Positions 1-13,100 of a DNA stretch of 37,748 nucleotides are shown here, piece by piece. Location: contig NEEC01000269.1 in assembly GCA_002189035.1 (NCBI GenBank), positions 1 to 37,748 on the forward strand, read 5' to 3'. Below the pieces are notes generated by a model. That model was given only the letters and a program-made list of their open reading frames with translations, was not told where the DNA came from and made no database searches. The translations under genes were made by a program, and so were the position numbers. Every line of letters starts with the position of its first letter. Position 1 is the first letter of the stretch. The DNA comes from Utricularia gibba. Its lineage: Eukaryota > Streptophyta > Magnoliopsida > Lamiales > Lentibulariaceae.

Positions 1-379
1 TTTCTCCGTTGCTGGACGGGCCTCGCAAGCTTTGCCGTTACCTTCAGGTGTTCTGGACTCCTTAGCGAATGGACTGGACAAGGAGACCGTTGGTCTATTA
101 TCGCGGCCGTTGAAAGATATGAGGATGCGTGGAGATTAGACCAGCACTGATGCGCACGTCCATAGGACCGTAAAGTCCAACCCATGGACTCTAGCCAAGT
201 ACTTCACCACTGATGTGTCGTCCAACGATACGAAGGGTACATCAGGATCAATGATGCAGGTTGTAACATCAACGATACCAAGTACTTCTTAGTTTTTCCT
301 ATTGCTTTCCCTTATGATCTTCCATGGAAACAAAGTGAGACTTACGCAGAGGAGTCACGAGTTCACTCCATGGCGGATC

Positions 380-391
380 ATGGTGCACCAT
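380..391. other. Perfect 12-bp palindrome in each monomer
   Basis: ATGGTGCACCAT is its own reverse complement. It sits about 50 bp downstream of a second perfect palindrome, TTCCATGGAA (320-329). The 12-mer is kept in most core copies and also in the strongly diverged copies near 26934 and 37619. Monomers 6 and 7 have lost one G (near 7197 and 8558). It could be a protein-binding site or simply chance retention. Confidence 0.6.
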
Positions 392-1104
392 CGCTACTCG
401 TTTGAGGGTGTGCAACAAACTCAGCCAGCATCCAATGAATACTAGAATGTGGCCAAGGACACTCCATGTACTTTCCCGATCTCCAACAACGTGCGTTGGA
501 AACATTAACATTTTCGGATTCATTCTACGGAGCACATACGATGTGGATGTGCTATCCAGCCGTTAGATGGCTACCACCCCGACCTCCTGAATATTTGGAC
601 ACGAAAGTGGCATGCCGCTATACGTTTGGGAGGAGAAAACCTTCGACCATACAGGTTAAAGGATGTCATCTATATCAAACATACGTTGCGAGCCACGTAA
701 GCTACTATTGAGTGGACATCATTGAATGAGAAATGAGTCATAGAGCATCGAAGAACATATCGATCGTGGATCCAGAGTGTAGCCACTCCTAACCCAAAGT
801 CCATAACTCGACCACCCAGCACTTGTGCTTCGAATCCACATAGCTCACGGAACAAACGCACACCTCCCCTTATAATTCGACCCCCATGGCATCCACTCCT
901 GATGCAAAATTCCATTCTCCCTCCAGGCTTTGCAAAGAAGCGGGTAACGTGGAATGGATCGGTATTGCTTCGCAAGCAGGTCACGCCTTGCAACATGCAT
1001 ACTTCATACCTTACGACATTCCAATGCCTGACCTCCGGATGCCTTTTACCCAGATTGTGGATGGACATAGAGAAGGGATCACTCGGTTAAGCAATAGTTA
1101 AAGC

Positions 1105-1121
1105 CGCGTGCGCAACACGCG
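1105..1121. other. GC-rich stem-loop recurring once per monomer
   Basis: The 6-bp arms CGCGTG and CACGCG pair perfectly around a 5-base loop (CGCAA). The site recurs in the core monomers at the same phase, for example near 2475, 3836, 5201 and 7921. In the diverged copies the arms lose CpGs (near 26220, 27453 and 32283). This shows only the potential to fold; no function is implied. Confidence 0.7.
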
Positions 1122-4100
1122 AGTGTGTTTTCCGTATGCTAACGCTTGACCATCATCCGATTGAGCATACTGCTCGTGCACCTTCACGAGTGTAGCCAAT
1201 TTCCGTCCTCACTTTCAACCAGGTCCGATGCAACGTACAAAGATGAATGGGTGGTCGTCTTCCTCAAGCATCGACACGATTCAACGGGTTGATGGTCTCT
1301 AGTGCAAACTCCCACGCTCTTTTAGGCGTTCACATCCATGCGCACTACTTCCTTTCTTTCTCCGTTGCTGGACGGGCCTCGCAAGCTTTGCCGTTACCTT
1401 CAGGTGTTCTGGACTCCTTAGCGAATGGACTGGACAAGGAGACCGTTGGTCTATTATCGCGGCCGTTGAAAGATATGAGGATGCGTGGAGATTAGACCAG
1501 CACTGATGCGCACGTCCATAGGACCGTAAAGTCCAACCCATGGACTCTACCAAGTACTTCACCACTGATGTGTCGTCCAACGATACGAAGGGGGTACATC
1601 AGGATCAATGATGCAGGGTTGTAACATCAACGATACCAATACTTCTTAGTTTTTCCTATTGCTTTCCCTTATGATCTTCCATGGAAACAAAGTGAGACTT
1701 ACGCAGAGGAGTCACGAGTTCACTCCATGGCGGATCATGGTGCACCATCGCTACTCGTTTGAGGGTGTTTGTTGTGCAACAAACTCAGCCAGCATCCAAT
1801 GAATACTAGAATGTGGCCAAGGACACTCCATGTACTTTCCCGATCTCCAACAACGTGCGTTGGAAACATTAACATTTTCGGATTCATTCTACGGAGCACA
1901 TACGATGTGGATGTGCTATCCAGCCGTTAGATGGCTACCACCCCGACCTCCTGAATATTTGGACACGAAAGTGGGCATGCCGCTATACGTTTGGGAGGAG
2001 AAAACCTTCGACCATACAGGTTAAAGGATGTCATCTATATCAAACATACGTTGCGAGCCACGTAAGCTACTATTGAGTGGACATCATTGAATGAGAAATG
2101 AGTCATAGAGCATCGAGAACATATCGGTCGTGGATCCAGAGTGTAGCCACTCCTAACCCAAAGTCCATAACTCGACCACCCAGCACTTGTGCTTCGAATC
2201 CACATAGCTCACGGAACAAACGCACACCTCCCCTTATAATTCGACCCCCATGGCATCCACTCCTGATGCAAAATTCCATTCTCCCTCCAGGCTTTGCAAA
2301 GAAGCGGGTAACGTGGAATGGATCGGTATTGCTTCGCAAGCAGGTCACGCCTTGCAACATGCATACTTCATACCTTACGACATTCCAATGCCTGACCTCC
2401 GGATGCCTTTTACCCAGATTGTGGATGGACATAGAGAAGGGATCACTCGGTTAAGCAATAGTTAAAGCCGCGTGCGCAACACGCGAGTGTGTTTTCCGTA
2501 TGCTAACGGCTTGACCATCATCCGATTGAGCATACTGCTCGTGCACCTTCACGAGGTAGCCAATTTTCCGTCCTCACTTTCAACCAGGTCCGATGCAACG
2601 TACAAAGATGAATGGGTGGTCGTCTTCCTCAAGCATCGACACGATTCAACGGGTTGATGGTCTCTAGTGCAAACTCCCACGCTCTTTTAGGCGTTCACAT
2701 CCATGCGCACTACTTCCTTTCTTTTCTCCGTTGCTGGACGGGCCTCGCAAGCTTTGCCGTTACCTTCAGGTGTTCTGGACTCCTTAGCGAATGGACTGGA
2801 CAAGGAGACCGTTGGTCTATTATCGCGGCCGTTGAAAGATATGAGGATGCGTGGAGATTAGACCAGCACTGATGCGCACGTCCATAGGACCGTAAAGTCC
2901 AACCCATGGACTCTAGCCAAGTACTTCACCACTGATGTGTCGTCCAACGATACGAAGGGGGTACATCAGGATCAATGATGCAGGGTTGTAACATCAACGA
3001 TACCAAGTACTTCTTAGTTTTTCCTATTGCTTTCCCTTATGATCTTCCATGGAAACAAAGTGAGACTTACGCAGAGGAGTCACGAGTTCACTCCATGGCG
3101 GATCATGGTGCACCATCGCTACTCGTTTGAGGTGTTTTGTTGTGCAACAAACTCAGCCAGCATCCAATGAATACTAGAATGTGGCCAAGGACACTCCATG
3201 TACTTTCCCGATCTCCAACAACGTGCGTTGGAAACATTAACATTTTCGGATTCATTCTACGGAGCACATACGATGTGGATGTGCTATCCAGCCGTTAGAT
3301 GGCTACCACCCGACCTCCTGAATATTTGGACACGAAAGTGGGCATGCCGCTATACGTTTGGGAGAGAAAACCTTCGACCATACAGGTTAAAGGATGTCAT
3401 CTATATCAAACATACGTTGCGAGCCACGTAAGCTACTATTGAGTGGACATCATTGAATGAGAAATGAGTCATAGAGCATCGAAGAACATATCGATCGTGG
3501 ATCCAGAGTGTAGCCACTCCTAACCCAAAGTCCATAACTCGACCACCCAGCACTTGTGCTTCGAATCCACATAGCTCACGGAACAAACGCACACCTCCCC
3601 TTATAATTCGACCCCCATGGCATCCACTCCTGATGCAAAATTCCATTCTCCCTCCAGGCTTTGCAAAGAAGCGGGTAACGTGGAATGGATCGGTATTGCT
3701 TCGCAAGCAGGTCACGCCTTGCAACATGCATACTTCATACCTTACGACATTCCAATGCCTGACCTCCGGATGCCTTTTACCCAGATTGTGGATGGACATA
3801 GAGAAGGATCACTCGGTTAAGCAATAGTTAAAGCCGCGTGCGCAACACGCGAGTGTGTTTTCCGTATGCTAACGGCTTGACCATCATCCGATTGAGCATA
3901 CTGCTCGTGCACCTTCACGAGTGTAGCCAATTTTCCGTCCTCACTTTCAACCAGGTCCGATGCAACGTACAAAGATGAATGGGTGGTCGTCTTCCCTCAA
4001 GCATCGACACGATTCAACGGGTTGATGTCTCTAGTGCAAACTCCCACGCTCTTTTAGGCGTTCACATCCATGCGCACTACTTCCTTTCTTTTCTCCGTTG

Positions 4101-7100
4101 CTGGACGGGCCTCGCAAGCTTTGCCGTTACCTTCAGGTGTTCTGGACTCCTTAGCGAATGGACTGGACAAGGAGACCGTTGGTCTATTATCGCGGCCGTT
4201 GAAAGATATGAGGATGCGTGGAGATTAGACCAGCACTGATGCGCACGTCCATAGGACCGTAAAGTCCAACCCATGGACTCTAGCCAAGTACTTCACCACT
4301 GATGTGTCGTCCAACGATACGAAGGGTACATCAGGATCAATGATGCAGGGTTGTAACATCAACGATACCAAGTACTTCTTAGTTTTTCCTATTGCTTTCC
4401 CTTATGATCTTCCATGAAACAAAGTGAGACTTACGCAGAGGAGTCACGAGTTCACTCCATGGCGGATCATGGTGCACCATCGCTACTCGTTTGAGGGTGT
4501 TTTGTTGTGCAACAAACTCAGCCAGCATCCAATGAATACTAGAATGTGGCCAAGGACACTCCATGTACTTTCCCGATCTCCAACAACGTGCGTTGAAACA
4601 TTAACATTTTCGGATTCATTCTACGGAGCACATACGATGTGGATGTGCTATCCAGCCGTTAGATGGCTACCACCCCGACCTCCTGAATATTTGGACACGA
4701 AAGTGGGCATGCCGCTATACGTTTGGGAGAAAACCTTCGACCATACATACAGTTAAAGGATGTCATCTATATCAAACATACGTTGCGAGCCACGTAAGCT
4801 ACTATTGAGTGGACATCATTGAATGAGAAATGAGTCATAGAGCATCGAAGAACATATCGATCGTGGATCCAGAGTGTAGCCACTCCTAACCCAAAGTCCA
4901 TAACTCGACCACCCAGCACTTGTGCTTCGAATCCACATAGCTCACGGAACAAACGCACACTCCCCTTATAATTCGACCCCCATGGCATCCACTCCTGATG
5001 CAAAATTCCATTCTCCCTCCAGGCTTTGCAAAGAAGCGGGTAACGTGGAATGGATCGGTATTGCTTCGCAAGCAGGTCACGCCTTGCAACATGCATACTT
5101 CATACCTTACGACATTCCAATGCCTGACCTCCGGATGCCTTTTACCCAGATTGTGGATGGACATAGAGAAGGGATCACTCGGTTAAGCAATAGTTAAAGC
5201 CGCGTGCGCAACACGCGAGTGTGTTTTCCGTATGCTAACGGCTTGACCATCATCCGATTGAGCATACTGCTCGTGCACCTTCACGAGTGTAGCCAATTTT
5301 CCGTCCTCACTTTCAACCAGGTCCGATGCAACGTACAAAGATGAATGGGTGGTCGTCTTCCCTCAAGCATCGACACGATTCAACGGGTTGATGGTCTCTA
5401 GTGCAAACTCCCACGCTCTTTTAGGCGTTCACATCCATGCGCACTACTTCCTTTCTTTTCTCCGTTGCTGGACGGGCCTCGCAAGCTTTGCCGTTACCTT
5501 CAGGTGTTCTGGACTCCTTAGCGAATGGACTGGACAAGGGACCGTTGGTCTATTATCGCGGCCGTTGAAAGATATGAGGATGCGTGGAGATTAGACCAGC
5601 ACTGATGCGCACGTCCATAGGACCGTAAAGTCCAACCCATGGACTCTACCAAGTACTTCACCACTGATGTGTCGTCCAACGATACGAAGGGGTACATCAG
5701 GATCAATGATGCAGGGTGTAACATCAACGATACCAAGTACTTCTTAGTTTTTCCTATTGCTTTCCCTTATGATCTTCCATGGAAACAAAGTGAGACTTAC
5801 GCAGAGGAGTCACGAGTTCACTCCATGGCGGATCATGGTGCACCATCGCTACTCGTTTGAGGGTTTTTGTTGCAACAAACTCAGCCAGCATCCAATGAAT
5901 ACTAGAATGTGGCCAAGGACACTCCATGTACTTTCCCGATCTCCAACAACGTGCGTTGGAAACATTAACATTTTCGATTCATTCTACGGAGCACATACGA
6001 TGTGGATGTGCTATCCAGCCGTTAGATGGCTACCACCCGACCTCCTGAATATTTGGACACGAAAGTGGGCATGCCGCTATACGTTTGGGAGGAGAAAACC
6101 TTCGACCATACAGTTAAAGGATGTCATCTATATCAAACATACGTTGCGAGCCACGTAAGCTACTATTGAGTGGACATCATTGAATGAGAAATGAGTCATA
6201 GAGCATCGAAGAACATATCGATCGTGGATCCAGAGTGTAGCCACTCCTAACCCAAAGTCCATAACTCGACCACCCAGCACTTGTGCTTCGAATCCACATA
6301 GCTCACGGAACAAACGCACACCTCCCCTTATAATTCGACCCCCATGGCATCCACTCCTGATGCAAAATTCCATTCTCCCTCCAGGCTTTGCAAAGAAGCG
6401 GGTAACGTGGAATGGATCGGTATTGCTTCGCAAGCAGGTCACGCCTTGCAACATGCATACTTCATACCTTACGACATTCCAATGCCTGACCTCCGGATGC
6501 CTTTTACCCAGATTGTGGATGGACATAGAGAAGGGATCACTCGGTTAAGCAATAGTTAAAGCCGCGTGCGCAACACGCGAGTGTGTTTTCCGTATGCTAA
6601 CGGCTTGACCATCATCCGATTGAGCATACTGCTCGTGCACCTTACGAGTGTAGCCAATTTTCCGTCCTCACTTTCAACCAGGTCCGATGCAACGTACAAA
6701 GATGAATGGGTGGTCGTCTTCCCTCAAGCATCGACACGATTCAACGGGTTGATGGTCTCTAGTGCAAACTCCCACGCTCTTTTAGGCGTTCACATCCATG
6801 CGCACTACTTCCTTTCTTTTCTCCGTTGCTGGACGGGCCTCGCAAGCTTTGCCGTTACCTTCAGTGTTCTGGACTCCTTAGCGAATGGACTGGACAAGGA
6901 GACCGTTGGTCTATTATCGCGGCCGTTGAAAATATGAGGATGCGTGGAGATTAGACCAGCACTGATGCGCACGTCCATAGGACCGTAAAGTCCAACCCAT
7001 GGACTCTACCAAGTACTTCACCACTGATGTGTCGTCCAACGATACGAAGGGGTACATCAGGATCAATGATGCAGGGTGTAACATCAACGATACCAAGTAC

Positions 7101-10100
7101 TTCTTAGTTTTTCCTATTGCTTTCCCTTATGATCTTCCATGGAAACAAAGTGAGACTTACGCAGAGGAGTCACGAGTTCACTCCATGGCGGATCATGTGC
7201 ACCATCGCTACTCGTTTGAGGTGTTTTGTTGCAACAAACTCAGCCAGCATCCAATGAATACTAGAATGTGGCCAAGGACACTCCATGTACTTTCCCGATC
7301 TCCAACAACGTGCGTTGGAAACATTAAACATTTTCGGATTCATTCTACGGAGCACATACGATGTGGATGTGCTATCCAGCCGTTAGATGGCTACCACCCC
7401 GACCTCCTGAATATTTGGACACGAAAGTGGGCATGCCGCTATACGTTTGGAGGAGAAAACCTTCGACCATACAGGTTAAAGGATGTCATCTATATCAAAC
7501 ATACGTTGCGAGCCACGTAAGCTACTATTGAGTGGACATCATTGAATGAGAAATGAGTCATAGAGCATCGAAGAACATATCGTCGTGGATCCAGAGTGTA
7601 GCCACTCCTAACCAAAGTCCATAACTCGACCACCCAGCACTTGTGCTTCGAATCCACATAGCTCACGGAACAAACGCACACTCCCCTTATAATTCGACCC
7701 CCATGGCATCCACTCCTGATGCAAAATTCCATTCTCCCTCCAGGCTTTGCAAAGAAGCGGGTAACGTGGAATGGATCGGTATTGCTTCGCAAGCAGGTCA
7801 CGCCTTGCAACATGCATACTTCATACCTTACGACATTCCAATGCCTGACCTCCGGATGCCTTTTACCCAGATTGTGGATGGACATAGAGAAGGGATCACT
7901 CGGTTAAGCAATAGTTAAAGCCGCGTGCGCAACACGCGAGTGTTTTCCGTATGCTAACGGCTTGACCATCATCCGATTCAGCATACTGCTCGTGCACCTT
8001 ACGAGTGTAGCCAATTTTCCGTCCTCACTTTCAACCAGGTCCGATGCAACGTACAAAGATGAATGGGTGGTCGTCTTCCCTCAAGCATCGACACGATTCA
8101 ACGGGTTGATGGTCTCTAGTGCAAACTCCCACGCTCTTTTAGGCGTTCACATCCATGCGCACTACTTCCTTTCTTTTCTCCGTTGCTGGACGGGCCTCGC
8201 AAGCTTTGCCGTTACCTTCAGGTGTTCTGGACTCCTTAGCGAATGGACTGGACAAGGAGACCGTTGGTCTATTATCGCGGCCGTTGAAAGATATGAGGAT
8301 GCGTGGAGATTAGACCAGCACTGATGCGCACGTCCATAGGACCGTAAAGTCCAACCCATGGACTCTAGCCAAGTACTTCACCACTGATGTGTCGTCCAAC
8401 GATACGAAGGGGGTACATCAGGATCAATGATGCAGGGTTGTAACATCAACGATACCAAGTACTTCTTAGTTTTTCCTATTGCTTTCCCTTATGATCTTCC
8501 ATGGAAACAAAGTGAGACTTACGCAGAGGAGTCACGAGTTCACTCCATGGCGGATCATGTGCACCATCGCTACTCGTTTGAGGTGTTTTGTTGTGCAACA
8601 AACTCAGCCAGCATCCAATGAATACTAGAATGTGGCCAAGGACACTCCATGTACTTTCCCGATCTCCAACAACGTGCGTTGGAAACATTAACATTTTCGG
8701 ATTCATTCTACGGAGCACATACGATGTGGATGTGCTATCCAGCCGTTAGATGGCTACCACCCGACCTCCTGAATATTTGGACACGAAAGTGGGCATGCCG
8801 CTATACGTTTGGGAGGAGAAAACCTTCGACCATACAGGTTAAAGGATGTCATCTATATCAAACATACGTTGCGAGCCACGTAAGCTACTATTGAGTGGAC
8901 ATCATTGAATGAGAAATGAGTCATAGAGCATCGAAGAACATATCGTCGTGGATCCAGAGTGTAGCCACTCCTAACCCAAAGTCCATAACTCGACCACCCA
9001 GCACTTGTGCTTCGAATCCACATAGCTCACGGAACAAACGCACACTCCCCTTATAATTCGACCCCCATGGCATCCACTCCTGATGCAAAATTCCATTCTC
9101 CCTCCAGGCTTTGCAAAGAAGCGGTAACGTGGAATGGATCGGTATTGCTTCGCAAGCAGGTCACGCCTTGCAACATGCATACTTCATACCTTACGACATT
9201 CCAATGCCTGACCTCCGGATGCCTTTTACCCAGATTGTGGATGGAGATAGAGAAGGATCACTCGGTTAAGCAATCGTTAAAGCCGCGTGCGCAACACGCG
9301 AGTGTGTTTTCCGTATGCTAACGGCTTGACCATCATCCGATTCAGCATACTGCTCGTGCACCTTTACGAGTGTAGCCAATTTTCCGTCCTCACTTTCAAC
9401 CAGGTCCGATGCAACGTACAAAGATGAATGGGTGGTCGTCTTCCCTCAAGCATCGACACGATTCAACGGGTTGATGGTCTCTAGTGCAAACTCCCACGCT
9501 CTTTTAGGCGTTCACATCCATGCGCACTACTTCCTTTCTTTTCTCCGTTGCTGGACGGGCCTCGCAAGCTTTGCCGTTACCTTCAGGTGTTCTGGACTCC
9601 TTAGCGAATGGACTGGACAAGGAGACCGTTGGTCTATTATCGCGGCCGTTGAAAGATATGAGGATGCGTGGAGATTAGACCAGCACTGATGCGCACGTCC
9701 ATAGGACCGTAAAGTCCAACCCATGGACTCTAGCCAAGTACTTCACCACTGATGTGTCGTCCAACGATACGAAGGGGTACATCAGGATCAATGATGCAGG
9801 GTTGTAACATCAACGATACCAAGTACTTCTTAGTTTTTCCTATTGCTTTCCCTTATGATCTTCCATGGAAACAAAGTGAGACTTACGCAGAGGAGTCACG
9901 AGTTCACTCCATGGCGGATCATGGTGCACCATCGCTACTCGTTTGAGGGTGTTTTGTTGTGCAACAAACTCAGCCAGCATCCAATGAATACTAGAATGTG
10001 GCCAAGGACACTCCATGTACTTTCCCGATCTCCAACAACGTGCGTTGGAAACATTAACATTTTCGGATTCATTCTACGGAGCACATACGATGTGGATGTG

Positions 10101-13100
10101 CTATCCAGCCGTTAGATGGCTACCACCCCGACCTCCTGAATATTTGGACACGAAAGTGGGCATGCCGCTATACGTTTGGGAGGAGAAAACCTTCGACCAT
10201 ACAGGTTAAAGGATGTCATCTATATCAAACATACGTTGCGAGCCACGTAAGCTACTATTGAGTGGACATCATTGAATGAGAAATGAGTCATAGAGCATCG
10301 AAGAACATATCGGTCGTGGATCCAGAGTGTAGCCACTCCTAACCCAAAGTCCATAACTCGACCACCCAGCACTTGTGCTTCGAATCCACATAGCTCACGG
10401 AACAAACGCACACTCCCCTTATAATTCGACCCCCATGGCATCCACTCCTGATGCAAAATTCCATTCTCCCTCCAGGCTTTGCAAAGAAGCGGGTAACGTG
10501 GAATGGATCGGTATTGCTTCGCAAGCAGGTCACGCCTTGCAACATGCATACTTCATACCTTACGACATTCCAATGCCTGACCTCCGGATGCCTTTTACCC
10601 AGATTGTGGATGGAGATAGAGAAGGATCACTCGGTTAAGCAATCGTTAAAGCCGCGTGCGCAACACGCGAGTGTGTTTTCCGTATGCTAACGGCTTGACC
10701 ATCATCCGATTCAGCATACTGCTCGTGCACCTTTACGAGTGTAGCCAATTTTCCGTCCTCACTTTCAACCAGGTCCGATGCAACGTACAAAGATGAATGG
10801 TGGTCGTCTTCCCTCAAGCATCGACACGATTCAACGGGTTGATGGTCTCTAGTGCAAACTCCCACGCTCTTTTAGGCGTTCACATCCATGCGCACTACTT
10901 CCTTTCTTTTCTCCGTTGCTGGACGGGCCTCGCAAGCTTTGCCGTTACCTTCAGGTGTTCTGGACTCCTTAGCGAATGGACTGGACAAGGAGACCGTTGG
11001 TCTATTATCGCGGCCGTTGAAAGATATGAGGATGCGTGGAGATTAGACCAGCACTGATGCGCACGTCCATAGGACCGTAAAGTCCAACCCATGGACTCTA
11101 CCAAGTACTTCACCACTGATGTGTCGTCCAACGATACGAAGGGGGTACATCAGGATCAATGATGCAGGGTTGTAACATCAACGATACCAAGTACTTCTTA
11201 GTTTTTCCTATTGCTTTCCCTTATGATCTTCCATGGAAACAAAGTGAGACTTACGCAGAGGAGTCACGAGTTCACTCCATGGCGGATCATGGTGCACCAT
11301 CGCTACTCGTTTGAGGGTGTTTTGTTGTGCAACAAACTCAGCCAGCATCCAATGAATACTAGAATGTGGCCAAGGACACTCCATGTACTTTCCCGATCTC
11401 CAACAACGTGCGTTGGAAACATTAACATTTTCGGATTCATTCTACGGAGCACATACGATGTGGATGTGCTATCCAGCCGTTAGATGGCTACCACCCCGAC
11501 CTCCTGAATATTTGGACACGAAAGTGGGCATGCCGCTATACGTTTGGGAGGAGAAAACCTTCGACCATACAGGTTAAAGGATGTCATCTATATCAAACAT
11601 ACGTTGCGAGCCACGTAAGCTACTATTGAGTGGACATCATTGAATGAGAAATGAGTCATAGAGCATCGAAGAACATATCGGTCGTGGATCCAGAGTGTAG
11701 CCACTCCTAACCCAAAGTCCATAACTCGACCACCCAGCACTTGTGCTTCGAATCCACATAGCTCACGGAACAAACGCACACTCCCCTTATAATTCGACCC
11801 CCATGGCATCCACTCCTGATGCAAAATTCCATTCTCCCTCCAGGCTTTGCAAAGAAGCGGGTAACGTGGAATGGATCGGTATTGCTTCGCAAGCAGGTCA
11901 CGCCTTGCAACATGCATACTTCATACCTTACGACATTCCAATGCCTGACCTCCGGATGCCTTTTACCCAGATTGTGGATGGAGATAGAGAAGGGATCACT
12001 GGTTAAGCAATCGTTAAAGCCGCGTGCGCAACACGCGAGTGTGTTTCCGTATGCTAACGGCTTGACCATCATCCGATTCAGCATACTGCTCGTGCACCTT
12101 ACGAGTGTAGCCAATTTTCCGTCCTCACTTTCAACCAGGTCCGATGCAACGTACAAAGATGAATGGGTGGTCGTCTTCCCTCAAGCATCGACACGATTCA
12201 ACGGGTTGATGGTCTCTAGTGCAAACTCCCACGCTCTTTTAGGCGTTCACATCCATGCGCACTACTTCCTTTCTTTTCTCCGTTGCTGGACGGGCCTCGC
12301 AAGCTTTGCCGTTACCTTCAGTGTTCTGGACTCCTTAGCGAATGGACTGGACAAGGAGACCGTTGGTCTATTATCGCGGCCGTTGAAAGATATGAGGATG
12401 CGTGGAGATTAGACCAGCACTGATGCGCACGTCCATAGGACCGTAAAGTCCAACCCATGGACTCTAGCCAAGTACTTCACCACTGATGTGTCGTCCAACG
12501 ATACGAAGGGGTACATCAGGATCAATGATGCAGGGTTGTAACATCAACGATACCAAGTACTTCTTAGTTTTTCCTATTGCTTTCCCTTATGATCTTCCAT
12601 GGAAACAAAGTGAGACTTACGCAGAGGAGTCACGAGTTCACTCCATGGCGGATCATGGTGCACCATCGCTACTCGTTTGAGGTGTTTTGTTGTGCAACAA
12701 ACTCAGCCAGCATCCAATGAATACTAGAATGTGGCCAAGGACACTCCATGTACTTTCCCGATCTCCAACAACGTGCGTTGGAAACATTAACATTTTCGGA
12801 TTCATTCTACGGAGCACATACGATGTGGATGTGCTATCCAGCCGTTAGATGGCTACCACCCCGACCTCCTGAATATTTGGACACGAAAGTGGGCATGCCG
12901 CTATACGTTTGGAGGAGAAAACCTTCGACCATACAGGTTAAAGGATGTCATCTATATCAAACATACGTTGCGAGCCACGTAAGCTACTATTGAGTGGACA
13001 TCATTGAATGAGAAATGAGTCATAGAGCATCGAAGAACATATCGTCGTGGATCCAGAGTGTAGCCACTCCTAACCCAAAGTCCATAACTCGACCACCCAG

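Noticed and set aside
818-850. tRNA-like B-box (GCTTCGAATCC) followed by an A-box-like TAGCTCACGG in the satellite unit
   Set aside because: The order is reversed for an internal pol III promoter, the T-stem does not close with five pairs, and there is no anticodon arm or acceptor stem.
670-1068. A 132-codon open frame on the minus strand, repeated in several monomers, and similar recurring frames on both strands
   Set aside because: The frames are broken by one-base indels in other nearly identical copies, overlap each other on both strands, have no recognisable domain, and decay in the edge copies without preserving the frame. They follow from repetition of a sequence with few stops.
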